Assembly (NCBI RefSeq): GCF_018448885.1
Contig: NZ_RCWB01000014.1
Coordinates: 52,128-116,127 of the forward strand
Direction of reading: 5' to 3'
From: Photorhabdus caribbeanensis
Lineage (GTDB): Bacteria; Pseudomonadota; Gammaproteobacteria; Enterobacterales; Enterobacteriaceae
Length of the DNA stretch: 64,000 nt
Shown: piece by piece, positions 30,466-39,196 of the stretch
Layout: the number at the start of each line of letters is the position of its first letter
Numbering within the stretch: the first letter of the stretch is position 1
Notes under the pieces: generated by a model
What the model was told of the DNA's origin: nothing
The model's database searches: none
What the model saw: the letters and a program-made list of their open reading frames with translations, nothing else
Program-made: the position numbers and the translations under genes

Positions 30466-30867
30466 TCAGAAAAGTCCTTCAAATGGATTCCAGCTCTTGC
30501 TATTCACTGTTTCTTTCAAATAATAAGCATAATTAGCAGTAGTACTCCATATTGCCGCAAAACTAAACTGAACTGCCAAAATAGTAGCAAAAGGAAGCTC
30601 AATCCCCAGAACACCTTCCATAGCCCCCAATATCATCATCACTACAACAGCAATGCCAAATAACGTCAGATTTTTCCGCCATAATCCTAGAACAAAGAAG
30701 TAAATAAAACCAAAAAAGAAGGCAATAAAATTCATGTTCAACAATATACGACGCATAGAGGGTTCTGCTTTCATGGCAGCTTTGTGCTCAGGCGTTTTAG
30801 GGGCGCCATGCTGTTCAAAGAATGCAAAACGTGTCTGCCACTTTTCTGAATATTGGACTTTATCCAT
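30466..30867 (-). CDS. DUF2628 small membrane protein
   Basis: A 133-residue protein with a soluble N-terminus containing EKWQTRFAFFEQHGAP. About three hydrophobic segments follow (residues about 42-62, 68-86 and 92-110), with the FGFIYFFVLGLWRKNLTLFG signature that characterises DUF2628. This is a family of unknown function found in many proteobacteria and usually encoded alone. The gene is convergent with tolC and preceded by a 420-bp AT-rich region. No regulatory motif was recognised. Confidence 0.8.
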   Translation of the reverse strand: MDKVQYSEKWQTRFAFFEQHGAPKTPEHKAAMKAEPSMRRILLNMNFIAFFFGFIYFFVLGLWRKNLTLFGIAVVVMMILGAMEGVLGIELPFATILAVQFSFAAIWSTTANYAYYLKETVNSKSWNPFEGLF

Positions 30868-31291
30868 GCTACTTAATTCCTTAATTAAAATAGAAAATAC
30901 AACACCAACAATATAATAACTCCCGTTATTAATTTAAGATTATATTTCTAAAATTATTTTCTGGAGCTATAAAGTAGAAAATATAATTAGTAGATTTACT
31001 TACATCATAAGGTTACATATTCAACCGCCCTAAACTTACCGGAATTTATTTGGCTCGGACTAATACCATAAAATATTAATTTCAGCACTATTTTTCTAAA
31101 AAAATATTTTGCAACATTAAAACCAGATTAAACAACAGAACACCAGATAATCAATATCCAACCACCTCTTTGTCAGACAAAAAATCAGGCTAACAATTCG
31201 AAGGTTTATGCTTTAATTTTGTTCATATTTCCCCTATCCTTAAGGCTATTTCATAAAGAATCATAGACATCTAAAATCTGGGTATACGACG
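30868..31291. other. AT-rich divergent promoter region
   Basis: This 424-bp gap separates the DUF2628 gene (minus) from ygiB (plus). No ORF, RNA gene or repeat was recognised. Confidence 0.5.
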
Positions 31292-31999
31292 ATGACAATA
31301 AAGCGGACCAAAGATATCAATCACGACACATTCCGTAAGGCTTGGCGTAGCTATCGCCTTGCACCTGTGGCAATGGCTGTCAGTGCGGTTTTCATGTTAT
31401 CTGCCTGTGAAAAGAGTGATGAAACTGTCTCTCTTTACATGAATGCAGATGAATGTTCTCAAGCCAATCCATCACAAAGTGAGCAATGTACTACTGCTTA
31501 CAACAATGCGTTGAAAGAAGCGGAAAAAACAGCGCCTAAATATGCCACCAAAGAAGACTGTATTGCCGAATTTGGTGAAGCACAATGTACTCAAACCCCG
31601 GCGCAAGCTGGCCTTGGCGCCACTGCTTCCAGTACCACCACCAATGGCGAAGCACAGGCACAGCAGCAGCAAAGCGGCAGTTTCTGGATGCCGCTGATGG
31701 CAGGTTATATGATGGGGCGTCTAATGGGAGGTGGTTCAGCGCCATCACAGCCTCTGTTTAGCTCTAAATCCGCCACCAGCCCGGCAAATGGTCAATTCGT
31801 TGATGCGTCGGGTAAAAGCTATGGCCCGGCAACCGCAGGTGGTCGTTCCATGACAGTGCCTAAAACGGCTATGGCGCCAAAACCAGCAACAACCACAACC
31901 ATTACCCGTGGCGGCTTCGGTGACTCTGTTGCAAAACAGTCAGCCATGCAACGCAGCAGCGCCTCTTCGAGCTCCACATCTCGTTCAGCGGGAGGCTAA
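31292..31999 (+). CDS. ygiB: DUF1190 lipoprotein-like protein YgiB
   Basis: A 235-residue protein aligning throughout with E. coli YgiB. It has an RTKDI..DTFRKAW N-terminus, a hydrophobic segment ending [17 protein letters not shown] (lipobox LSAC), then [24 protein letters not shown] repeats. The Gly/Ser-rich tail includes [18 protein letters not shown]. Function is unproven; in E. coli it is linked to biofilm and multidrug phenotypes with ygiC. ygiC follows after 6 bp in an operon. Confidence 0.95.
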   Translation: MTIKRTKDINHDTFRKAWRSYRLAPVAMAVSAVFMLSACEKSDETVSLYMNADECSQANPSQSEQCTTAYNNALKEAEKTAPKYATKEDCIAEFGEAQCTQTPAQAGLGATASSTTTNGEAQAQQQQSGSFWMPLMAGYMMGRLMGGGSAPSQPLFSSKSATSPANGQFVDASGKSYGPATAGGRSMTVPKTAMAPKPATTTTITRGGFGDSVAKQSAMQRSSASSSSTSRSAGG

Positions 32000-32005
32000 C
32001 CAAGG

Positions 32006-33166
32006 ATGAAACGTATTGCTATTACTGAACGCCCGGATTGGCGTGAAAAAGCGATAGAATATGGCTTTAATTTTCACACCATGTATGACAAACCCTACTG
32101 GTGTGAAGAGGCTTATTACCAGTTTTCGCTTGCCCAAATTGAAGAAATCGAGGCCACCACTGCTGAACTGCACCAAATGTGTTTACAAGTAGTGGAGAAA
32201 GTTGTCGATAGTGAAGAGTTACTGACTAAGTTTCAGATTCCAAAGCATTGTTGGGATTTTGTTCGTAGCTCCTGGATTACCAGCCAGCCATCACTCTATT
32301 CCCGTTTAGATTTGGTTTACGATGGTAAAAGCCCGGCAAAATTGTTGGAAAATAATGCTGATACGCCAACTTCGCTGTATGAGTCCGCTTTTTTCCAATG
32401 GATCTGGTTAGAAGATCAGATGAATGCCGGGTTACTGCCAGCACATGCTGATCAATTCAACAGCATGCAAGAGCAATTAATTGAACGCTTTGCTCAGTTG
32501 CGTGATGAACATGGCTTTGGCTTACTGCACATGGCTTGTTGTCAGGATACGGAAGAAGATCGCGGTACCGTTCAATATTTGCAAGATTGTGCGCTGGAAG
32601 CCGGTGTTCCAACTGAATTCTTATTTATTGAAGATATCGGTTTGGGGGAGAAAGGACAATTTACAGATCTAAAAGACCAAGTGATCAGCAATCTGTTCAA
32701 ACTCTACCCTTGGGAATTGATGTTCCGTGAGATTTTCGCGACCAAATTAGAAGATGCTGGCGTTCGCTGGTTAGAGCCTGCCTGGAAGAGTATTATCTCC
32801 AACAAAGCATTACTACCGATGTTGTGGAAGATGTTTCCAAATCATCCAAACCTGCTACCCGCTTATTTTGCCGATGATAATTATCCGGCAATGGAGAGCT
32901 ATGTTATTAAACCACTGTTCTCACGGGAGGGGGCTAATATCCGTATTATTGAAAATGGCAAGGAAATTGCCAATGTTGATGGCCCTTACGGTAAAGAAGG
33001 TATGATCGTTCAGCAATTTCATACACTGCCAAAATTCGGTGACAATTATACGTTAATTGGTAGCTGGCTGGTGAATGATCAGCCTTGCGGTATTGGTTTG
33101 CGGGAAGACAGCGAACTCATAACTCAGGATTTATCTCGCTTCTATCCACATATTATTTTGGATTAA
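32006..33166 (+). CDS. ygiC: ATP-grasp enzyme YgiC (glutathionylspermidine synthase-like)
   Basis: A 386-residue protein, the same length as E. coli YgiC. It is homologous to the C-terminal synthetase domain of the bifunctional glutathionylspermidine synthase/amidase but lacks the amidase. The ATP-grasp elements include [20 protein letters not shown] (substrate side), [14 protein letters not shown] (nucleotide-binding strand) and [12 protein letters not shown]. The E. coli protein does not make glutathionylspermidine in vitro, so its true substrate is open. It is co-transcribed with ygiB. Confidence 0.95.
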   Translation: MKRIAITERPDWREKAIEYGFNFHTMYDKPYWCEEAYYQFSLAQIEEIEATTAELHQMCLQVVEKVVDSEELLTKFQIPKHCWDFVRSSWITSQPSLYSRLDLVYDGKSPAKLLENNADTPTSLYESAFFQWIWLEDQMNAGLLPAHADQFNSMQEQLIERFAQLRDEHGFGLLHMACCQDTEEDRGTVQYLQDCALEAGVPTEFLFIEDIGLGEKGQFTDLKDQVISNLFKLYPWELMFREIFATKLEDAGVRWLEPAWKSIISNKALLPMLWKMFPNHPNLLPAYFADDNYPAMESYVIKPLFSREGANIRIIENGKEIANVDGPYGKEGMIVQQFHTLPKFGDNYTLIGSWLVNDQPCGIGLREDSELITQDLSRFYPHIILD

Positions 33167-33279
33167 TTACTAACCAGGGAGGAATTAAAGTAGGTTGCCA
33201 CAACGCTAAAGATTCCTCCTTCAACAATCCGATAAGACGTTGTATCCTTTTAATCTTATAATTAATAAAGGTAAATACT

Positions 33280-33759
33280 ATGGCGAACACAATATATTTA
33301 ACCATTACAGGTAAAAAACAAGGGCTTATATCCAGTGGTTGTTCTACCTATGATTCTATCGGCAATAAATATCAAACTGGTCATGAAAATGAAATTTATG
33401 TTTACTCATTTGACCACGATATCAGCAGAGAACAGAATGTTAATCATTCACCTATCTCAATCACTAAGCCTATAGATAAATCATCTCCTCTATTAGGCAT
33501 AGCAATATCAGAAAACGAATCTATCAATTGTAGATTAGACTTTTATAGAACATCAAGTAATGGCGCTCAGGAAAAATACTACTCAATTGATATCATGCAC
33601 GCCTCGATCAAAAGCATATCCACTCATTATCCTAATTCACTCACCCATAATGACGCACAACCCTACGAAATAATATCCATTGCTTATGGCAATATAACAT
33701 GGAAACACCATATTGCAGGTACATCTGGATATAGTATATGGGATGAACGAGTTAGTTAA
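33280..33759 (+). CDS. hcp: Orphan Hcp, type VI secretion tube protein
   Basis: A 159-residue Hcp1-family protein. It starts MANTIYLTITGKKQGLISSG and carries the YQTGHENEIYVYSFDHDI segment. The central SPLLGIAISENESINCRLDFY and C-terminal PYEIISIAYGNITWKH blocks match Hcp beta-barrel strands. Hcp hexamers stack into the T6SS inner tube and carry small effectors. No other T6SS gene lies in the window. It is followed by a palindromic repeat, a strong hairpin and a broken gene on the other strand. AAGG lies before ATG 33280. Base composition is more AT-rich than ygiBC, consistent with acquisition. Confidence 0.85.
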   Translation: MANTIYLTITGKKQGLISSGCSTYDSIGNKYQTGHENEIYVYSFDHDISREQNVNHSPISITKPIDKSSPLLGIAISENESINCRLDFYRTSSNGAQEKYYSIDIMHASIKSISTHYPNSLTHNDAQPYEIISIAYGNITWKHHIAGTSGYSIWDERVS

Positions 33760-33765
33760 AATCAA

Positions 33766-33896
33766 TATACCCGTTATCTTTCAAGCTGCCTCTTTGTTGG
33801 CTGCACTCACTCACCCCGGTAACAGAGTTCTCTATGCTCCCGGGGATTCGCTCCCTTGCCGTTGCGATGCAACTTGAAATCCATAGGGAATATATT
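33766..33896. repeat. Palindromic interspersed repeat (MITE/YPAL-like)
   Basis: The 131-bp element has imperfect terminal inverted repeats: TATACCCGTTATCTTTCAAG at the left, and on the opposite strand TATTCCCTATGGATTTCAAG at the right. A central CCCCGG...CCGGGG palindrome sits inside. From general knowledge, sequences of this form recur in Yersinia/Photorhabdus/Xenorhabdus intergenic regions. Only one copy is seen here. Confidence 0.65.
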
Positions 33897-33918
33897 GGGG
33901 AGAAATCCCCAATATATT
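33889..33918 (+). terminator. hcp terminator with GAAA tetraloop
   Basis: AATATATTGGGGA (33889-33901) and TCCCCAATATATT (33906-33918) form a perfect 13-bp stem capped by GAAA, then CTCAATTTTATC. It overlaps the right end of the palindromic repeat. Confidence 0.7.
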
Positions 33919-34015
33919 CTCAATTTTATCTCTTTTGAAAAAACCAATATTAAACATTTATTTCCTTTATGGATAATTTTTCATAATATCAAACAATCAT
34001 TAGAGTTTATTAAAC

Positions 34016-34562
34016 TCATTTAACATTTTCAGCGAAGGTTAATGTTAAGCAATGTTCTTTTTTCTCATTCTCAACTACAGACGATTTTGACAATATAAAA
34101 GAATCATCATATATAGTCTCAAAACCTTTCATATACCATATTTCGTCATTATTTACTGTGTAACCAGTTGATTTCATATAATTAATCATTATATTATAGC
34201 TATTATCCATATCTATCAAATCACAAAAATAAACGGAGCTATATATAGGCGATGATTCATCATTAGGATAATATTCAAAAAAATAATTTTTAGAAACACG
34301 AGGAGCTTCTTTTATTTTTTCATTAGTAAGAAGATGATACTTTAAAAAATCACTTTCTTTATAAAGAACATTAGGCATCATAAATAACCATAAAAATACA
34401 CATATACTCAAGATACTTCAAAGTGCATGTTTGAAAAACGATTATATTGTTGAATTTAAATGTTTTTATGTCTGATGACTCAAGCATCTTGAAGTTCATT
34501 CGGTATATACAAGATAACGCCACCATTAATATCATAATTATTGTTATGGTTAATTTCTTCAT
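34016..34562 (-). pseudogene. Small membrane/lipoprotein-like gene split by a repeat insertion
   Basis: From ATG 34562 the frame reads MKKLTITIIMILMVALS, a membrane anchor or lipoprotein signal, then runs into a 103-bp insert (34407-34509) and stops. After the insert the frame resumes as CVFLWLFMMPNVLYKESDFL and ends at 34016. Removing 103 bp (element plus one TATA) rejoins the two parts in frame to give a 147-residue protein. The family was not recognised. Placed beside an orphan hcp, it could have been an immunity-type protein, but this is a guess. The downstream part alone (from 34411) could still make a 131-residue product. Confidence 0.75.
34407..34509. mobile_element. MITE-like palindromic element inserted at TATA
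   Basis: The insert carries two related palindromes, CTCAAGATACTTCAAAG at its left end and CTCAAGCATCTTGAAG near its right end, and ends CGGTATATA. TATA flanks it on both sides (34403-34406 and 34506-34509), consistent with a target-site duplication. It encodes nothing. It is a different sequence from the repeat at 33766-33896. Confidence 0.7.
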
Positions 34563-34923
34563 AATTTCAGGCCATAAATCGTTGTAGGTTTATAATGACT
34601 AATAACAATATCTTGTAGCTCATAATATTAAAATTTCGGTTATAACTGTCTATATTTTTAAGCTAAAATTTAGTGTTATCACTTTACAATCTTTTTTGAC
34701 CTCATTCCATTAGACTGCTCACGAAATCGATTCCTTTGTATATAACACAAAGATAATTGAACCAATAAAATTTTTGGTGACGAAACATCAATGCATTTTC
34801 ACACAATGGGCAAGAAAATCTCTGTCTCACCGGTCAGCTATCAAGCCTTAAAAAATAAAGAATCCAGCCGTTATTGATGCTATAGTGTTCAATAACTATT
34901 ATTGGTTTTTATTGGGAGCTCTT
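34563..34923. other. Intergenic region upstream of parDE
   Basis: No intact gene. Near 34808 a short open stretch (MGKKISVSPVSYQALKN) ends within 20 codons and was not identified. The rest is AT-rich. Confidence 0.4.
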
Positions 34924-35172
34924 ATGTCCATATCAGCAAAACAGACGATTACCGCACAGATACCTATCAAACTAGCTACAGCCATAAACGATTTAGCCAA
35001 AGAGTTAGACCGCTCAAAATCGTGGATCATTAAAGAGGCTCTTACCTCAATGATTGAGGAACGTGAACATCGCCACCAAATGATTTTGGCTGGCCTCGCG
35101 GATGTCGATACAGGCCGTATTGTGAATCATTCAGATGTTATTAATTTTGCATCCAAGCTGAAAAAATCATAA
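34924..35172 (+). CDS. Ribbon-helix-helix antitoxin (ParD/CopG type)
   Basis: An 82-residue DNA-binding protein from ATG 34924 (MSISAKQTITAQIPIKLATA). The frame is open from 34885, but the extra residues are hydrophobic and not family-like. The N-terminal strand TITAQIPIKLATAINDLAKE and helix DRSKSWIIKEALTSMI form the MetJ/Arc fold. The C-terminal tail wraps the toxin. The toxin gene begins 2 nt after its stop, so the pair is co-transcribed and expected to be autoregulated. Confidence 0.9.
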   Translation: MSISAKQTITAQIPIKLATAINDLAKELDRSKSWIIKEALTSMIEEREHRHQMILAGLADVDTGRIVNHSDVINFASKLKKS

Positions 35173-35174
35173 TC

Positions 35175-35450
35175 ATGGAGGTTTATTGGACACTTAAAGC
35201 TCAAAATGATTTGGAGCGCATCTATCATTTTGCCTGTCAATACAGTAAATCACATGCTAATAATGTGTTAGACCATCTAATTATCAGCACTACAGATCTG
35301 GCACTGCAACCTAAGATAGGAATTCCTCAGCCTAGATATAAGCCCCGCGAGGTACGTAAGGTACTTTTTAGTGATTACGAAGTCCATTACGAGATATCCA
35401 ACGATACAATTTACATTGTAGACCTTTGGCATACCCGCGAAAACCGTTAG
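35175..35450 (+). CDS. RelE/ParE-family toxin
   Basis: A 91-residue toxin with the ParE pattern: YWTLKAQNDLERIYHFAC, the hydrophobic middle, REVRKVLFSDYEVHYEI, and the C-terminal IYIVDLWHTRENR. ParE-like toxins poison DNA gyrase whereas RelE cleaves mRNA. The WHTRENR end is typical of the ParE side. Unlike three other toxin genes in this window it is intact. It follows its antitoxin gene directly. Confidence 0.88.
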   Translation: MEVYWTLKAQNDLERIYHFACQYSKSHANNVLDHLIISTTDLALQPKIGIPQPRYKPREVRKVLFSDYEVHYEISNDTIYIVDLWHTRENR

Positions 35451-35537
35451 TTAAAAACCATCCTCACAAAAGGATATGCAGTATAACAAGTTCATGATCT
35501 GGTGCTAAATTCTGAATTCGACTAGCCATTCTGACCT

Positions 35538-35688
35538 ATTCCAGTACGTCGACATGGGCTTTCAGTTTAACCCAACTTGAAAGCCCCAATTCACGGGCAA
35601 TTACCCCCTGAGCATCACTCAACCAGCTGTGCTGTTGAATGAATTCCTCTTGTGTCAAATGAGGATAATAACGACAAGAACGTTCAAT
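35538..35688 (-). pseudogene. Gene remnant in frame after the ygiD stop
   Basis: Directly after the ygiD TGA the same frame continues for 49 codons (ERSCRYYPHLTQEEF, then WLSDAQGVIARELGLSSWVK and LKAHVDVLE) to a TAG. The DAQ.VIARE.G..SW.KLKAH pattern is a known short helical motif at the ends of ankyrin-type and related proteins. It is therefore a real protein scrap rather than noise. No start codon is present. Confidence 0.5.
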
Positions 35689-36474
35689 TCAACCAACCTG
35701 CACAGACAACATACTCAGCGAGCCAGACTCAATTCCATCCACAGGAATGGAAACCGTTTCTTTTCTATCCCACGTTCCCATGATATACAGCAACGGTAAA
35801 AAGTGTTCAGGAGATGGGTTCGATAATTGACCATCTTCTCTGTCCAGTGCATGAATCAAAGGATAAGGTTGCTCATAACTGGTAAGGTTATCACGCACAT
35901 AATGGTTAAATGATTCTGCCCACGGGTAGGGTTCAGCATTAGGTTCTTGACGCTTCATGGTACGAAGATTGTGTACCACATTACCACTCCCCAAGATTAA
36001 AACACCTTCATCTCGTAAAGCAGCCAGCTTTTTCCCTAATTCGTAGTGGTACGTCGCTGGCTTGGCGTCATCTATACTCAGTTGAATCACTGGAATATTA
36101 GCCTGAGGATACATCTTAATCAGAATTCCCCAAGTTCCGTGATCCAATCCCCACTGATGATGATCGGCATAAACTTCCACTGGTTCCAGCATCTCCTGCA
36201 CTAAAACCGCCAGTTCAGGCGATCCCTTCGCTGGATACTGAGTTTCATACAATTCCTGAGGGAAGCCACGAAAATCATGGATAGTCTTCGGTTGAGTCAT
36301 GGCTGTTACCGCTGTGCCATTGGTATACCAATGAGCAGAAATCGCTAAAATCGCTCTGGGTACAGGCAGCCTTTCACCAAGTTCACGCCACACATTGGTA
36401 TAGCGATTTTCTCCCAGTACATTCATTGGACTGCCATGACCAATAAACAGAGCCGGCATTCTGGAAATATTCAT
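35689..36474 (-). CDS. ygiD: 4,5-DOPA dioxygenase extradiol YgiD
   Basis: A 261-residue member of the LigB-type extradiol ring-cleavage family. Metal/catalytic histidines are in PALFIGHGSPMN, SAHWYTNGT, DHHQWGLDHGTW and GSGNVVHNL. E. coli YgiD is a zinc enzyme that opens L-DOPA to betalamic-acid precursors in vitro; the physiological substrate is unknown. In E. coli it is also found near ygiBC and ribB. It appears monocistronic, with 194 bp to ribB. Confidence 0.94.
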   Translation of the reverse strand: MNISRMPALFIGHGSPMNVLGENRYTNVWRELGERLPVPRAILAISAHWYTNGTAVTAMTQPKTIHDFRGFPQELYETQYPAKGSPELAVLVQEMLEPVEVYADHHQWGLDHGTWGILIKMYPQANIPVIQLSIDDAKPATYHYELGKKLAALRDEGVLILGSGNVVHNLRTMKRQEPNAEPYPWAESFNHYVRDNLTSYEQPYPLIHALDREDGQLSNPSPEHFLPLLYIMGTWDRKETVSIPVDGIESGSLSMLSVQVG

Positions 36475-36668
36475 AATGACCTCTCACACCAAATATAGGT
36501 AATTTTAATACTTGCGGACAGGTTACGCCTTTCAGATAAGCAAAACAGTGGGCTAACGGTGATGAAGTTTGTCAAAAAAACTGAAAAGCCACAGCTTGCG
36601 CGAACTGTGACTTTAGAGAACGTGTAGGTTATAACTGATATTTCATCCGGTTATCGGACAATTAGATT

Positions 36669-37322
36669 TCAGCTTGCTTTCTGTTCCATTGCCTGGCGAT
36701 AAATCACTAGATCCTCAATAGTGACTACCGGCATATTATGTAGTTTCGCAAATTGCACTACCTCCGGAGTACGCGCCATTGAACCGTCATCATTGGTTAA
36801 TTCGCACAATACACCCGCTGGTTTAAATCCGGCTAAACTGACTAAATCAATTGCTGCCTCAGTATGCCCCTGACGAACCAATACACCGCCAGGTTGGGCA
36901 CGTAGTGGAAAAACATGCCCCGGACAGTTCAAATCACTGGGTTTGGCATTATTTGCAATCGCTGCACGAATGGTCGTGATGCGGTCAGCCGCAGAAACCC
37001 CCGTCGTCACTCCCTGAGCGGCCTCAATGGTTATGGTGAATGCGGTCTGGAACTGGCTAGAGTTATTTTCCACCATCATAGGCAATTGCAATTGCTGACG
37101 GCGCTCTTCTGTCAGACATAAACAGACAATGCCACTGCCATGACGGATAGTCAGTGCCATTTGCTCTACGGTCATTGTTTCGGCCGCAAAGATAATATCA
37201 CCTTCATTTTCACGATCTTCATTATCCAGCACCATCACCCCCCTTCCATCACGCAAAGCGTTAATGGCGTGTTCAACACGTTCTGATGATGTGCCATATT
37301 CAGAAAGTAGCGTCTGATTCAT
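36669..37322 (-). CDS. ribB: 3,4-dihydroxy-2-butanone 4-phosphate synthase
   Basis: A 217-residue enzyme that makes the four-carbon unit of riboflavin from ribulose 5-phosphate. Signature segments are the acidic loop [18 protein letters not shown], then RHGSGIVC, the [11 protein letters not shown] substrate region, and [20 protein letters not shown]. Stand-alone RibB length matches E. coli (217). Expression is controlled by the FMN riboswitch in its long leader. Confidence 0.98.
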   Translation of the reverse strand: MNQTLLSEYGTSSERVEHAINALRDGRGVMVLDNEDRENEGDIIFAAETMTVEQMALTIRHGSGIVCLCLTEERRQQLQLPMMVENNSSQFQTAFTITIEAAQGVTTGVSAADRITTIRAAIANNAKPSDLNCPGHVFPLRAQPGGVLVRQGHTEAAIDLVSLAGFKPAGVLCELTNDDGSMARTPEVVQFAKLHNMPVVTIEDLVIYRQAMEQKAS

Positions 37323-37480
37323 GGTAAAGAAACCTCATTAAAATTTATGGATTACCAGAATCAGGGCGGTCTTGAGGAGTTCTCGCTATAACATCACGCC
37401 ATAACATTAATATTATTAATATCATGTGTGAATACCATAGCCGGAACAACAGACGAGCACAAAGCCCGACAGATGCCGTT

Positions 37481-37654
37481 ATTCTCTCCCATCCGGACTA
37501 TCACCGTCGGCTCCAGAATTACACTGGATCTGCTGACCTCCGCTTTATCATAAAGATAACCACAAACGGAGCGCTCGCGGGCTTCATCATGCCATCCAAA
37601 AGATGGACTGATGTTTACCGCCGGTGGGGACTTTCACCCCGCCCTGAGATAAGC
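37481..37654 (-). promoter_or_regulatory. FMN riboswitch (RFN element) upstream of ribB
   Basis: Read on the minus strand, the conserved RFN blocks appear in order. They are CAGGGCGGGGTGAAAGTCCC, CACCGGCGGTA, CAGTCC, GCCCGCGAGCG, GCAGATCCAGTG, and finally GAGCCGACGGTGATAGTCCG with GGATGGGAGAGAA. The aptamer lies about 160 bp before the ribB start, leaving room for the expression platform, and would lower RibB synthesis when FMN is abundant. Confidence 0.97.
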
Positions 37655-37790
37655 TAGTGAACTATAACGCTAATATTTGTCGGCAGCAATCAACAAAATC
37701 AAATGTGAAACCTGGCTCACAATGGTTTGTGGTTTTACTATCTGGTATTACACTATTCAGAAATTATTTATGTCATAAAAAGGATGCATC

Positions 37791-38081
37791 ATGCTCGATC
37801 CCAAAAAAATTGAACAAATTGCCCGCCAGATCCAGGATTCTTTACCAAAGGGGGTTAAAGAGTTCGGTGGTGATGTAGAGAAAAAATTACGGATGATTTT
37901 GCAATCCCAACTTGGCAAGCTTGATTTAGTGAATCGTGAAGAATTTGATATTCAAACTCAGGTTCTGTTACGTACTCGTGAAAAATTAACCGCAATGGAA
38001 CAGCGTTTAAGTGAACTAGAAGCGAAGCTTGAGAATAAGAATGTTCTATCTGCTGATTACACGGCAAAAAAAGAAGAGTAA
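37791..38081 (+). CDS. ubiK: Ubiquinone biosynthesis accessory factor UbiK
   Basis: A 96-residue protein (formerly YqiC) beginning [20 protein letters not shown]. It has a C-terminal coiled coil ([20 protein letters not shown], then [12 protein letters not shown]) that mediates trimerisation and contact with UbiJ in the aerobic ubiquinone metabolon. AAGGATG precedes ATG 37791. It is divergent from ribB, as in E. coli. Confidence 0.95.
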   Translation: MLDPKKIEQIARQIQDSLPKGVKEFGGDVEKKLRMILQSQLGKLDLVNREEFDIQTQVLLRTREKLTAMEQRLSELEAKLENKNVLSADYTAKKEE

Positions 38082-38109
38082 TTATTACCATACATAAAAA
38101 TAACCGCGA

Positions 38110-38138
38110 TAATGAGCAGATATCATATCTGCTCATTA
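38110..38138. terminator. Bidirectional terminator after ubiK
   Basis: A near-perfect palindrome, TAATGAGCAGATAT (38110-38123) around a single C and ATATCTGCTCATTA (38125-38138), lies between the convergent ubiK and DUF799 genes. Confidence 0.75.
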
Positions 38139-38150
38139 CCATCACCACAC

Positions 38151-38819
38151 TTAATTAGAAATTAAATGCTGTTCTTTGCCGTAATGCTCAGAACGTGGGC
38201 CATAAAGCAAACTATGACTACCACCGGCTGTCAGTAAGCGGTTACTTGTAATGCCAGCAATTTCATGACCTTTATCCATAATGGTATTAGCTATCTGTGA
38301 AATTACGGCAGATACCAACATGCCAACAAGATTATTCGAATTGTTTTGATTTTCAGTTGATGAAGCCGTTGCACGGCCATACCACAGTTGTTTACCATTA
38401 CGCAAATCCACCAACCTCGCTGAAGCCGTTACACGCGTATCGCTGTTGATAATCTGATATTGCGTACCATATTCTTCAATATCCAAATAGAGCGCTGAAT
38501 CTGCACCAAAAATATCATGCAATTTTTTATAACTGATATTCTGAACATCCTGTGCCGCTGTCACGCCATTTTGCTGAAATGTCTCTTCCACAACAGCAAC
38601 AGGAAAAACGTAATAGCCAGATTCTGCCAATGGATATGTCACATGAGAAATCAGGCTGTGCCCTGCTTTAACTTCCAAAGATTTGTTTACCGCTGGCAGA
38701 ACCAGAATAGATTTAGGTTTGCTTTCTCTAAATGCGGTGTAATCATAAGGGACAGATTTACTACATCCTGTCAGCACAAATGCCGCCAATAGACTTAATG
38801 CGACGAGAATACGGTTCAT
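38151..38819 (-). CDS. DUF799 (GNA1162-family) lipoprotein
   Basis: A 222-residue lipoprotein with a signal peptide ending LTGCSKS. The mature part includes SILVLPAVNKSLEVKA, YVFPVAVVEETFQQNG and LDIEEYGTQY, the pattern of the DUF799/GNA1162 family, whose fold resembles TolB/LpoA-type periplasmic proteins. Its start overlaps the previous gene's stop by 4 bp (ATGA), so translation is coupled. It is third gene of the CsgG-like/DUF4810/DUF799 operon. The role is unknown; an outer-membrane complex is suggested by three consecutive lipoproteins. Confidence 0.88.
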   Translation of the reverse strand: MNRILVALSLLAAFVLTGCSKSVPYDYTAFRESKPKSILVLPAVNKSLEVKAGHSLISHVTYPLAESGYYVFPVAVVEETFQQNGVTAAQDVQNISYKKLHDIFGADSALYLDIEEYGTQYQIINSDTRVTASARLVDLRNGKQLWYGRATASSTENQNNSNNLVGMLVSAVISQIANTIMDKGHEIAGITSNRLLTAGGSHSLLYGPRSEHYGKEQHLISN

Positions 38820-39175
38820 TGCATAGTTCCTTTATTTTTACTTAATAAAAAATCCATAAATGGCGCTGACTCAGGAAATAATTTTTTCTCTGTTTCAAAC
38901 TGATGGAATGCTTCTGAAACACGACCTGTTTTGCTATAAAGCAGACCAATCTGAGCATGCAACCCAGGCGGTACAGGCTTATCTTTCGCTTTCGCTCTTT
39001 CAATTACCTGCTGCAAAGCCTGTAACTGCTCTTCAAACCCCATCTTATCTTGCTGATAATATTGATAAATTGTAGGTTGATATTTATCCCACTCATAAAT
39101 TGTTTTTGGCTGCGTGACGCAACCCGCTAAGGTCATAGCTGCCAGCAATAAACCCGCTTTTTTCATTAATATCAT
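38816..39175 (-). CDS. DUF4810 lipoprotein
   Basis: A 119-residue lipoprotein (MKKAGLLLAAMTLAGCVTQ) with the family signature IYEWDKYQPTIYQYYQQDKM and a TPR-like helical stretch (AQIGLLYSKTGRVSEAFHQF). The frame includes three extra residues (MIL) before MKKAG, so the true start may be 39166. It lies between the CsgG-like and DUF799 genes, an arrangement conserved in many gammaproteobacteria. Confidence 0.86.
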   Translation of the reverse strand: MILMKKAGLLLAAMTLAGCVTQPKTIYEWDKYQPTIYQYYQQDKMGFEEQLQALQQVIERAKAKDKPVPPGLHAQIGLLYSKTGRVSEAFHQFETEKKLFPESAPFMDFLLSKNKGTMQ

Positions 39176-39196
39176 GAATATATATCCCTATATTTC

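Noticed and set aside
34371..34562. An independent 63-aa protein
   Set aside because: Only its first 17 residues are original coding sequence. The rest is the inserted palindromic element read in frame.
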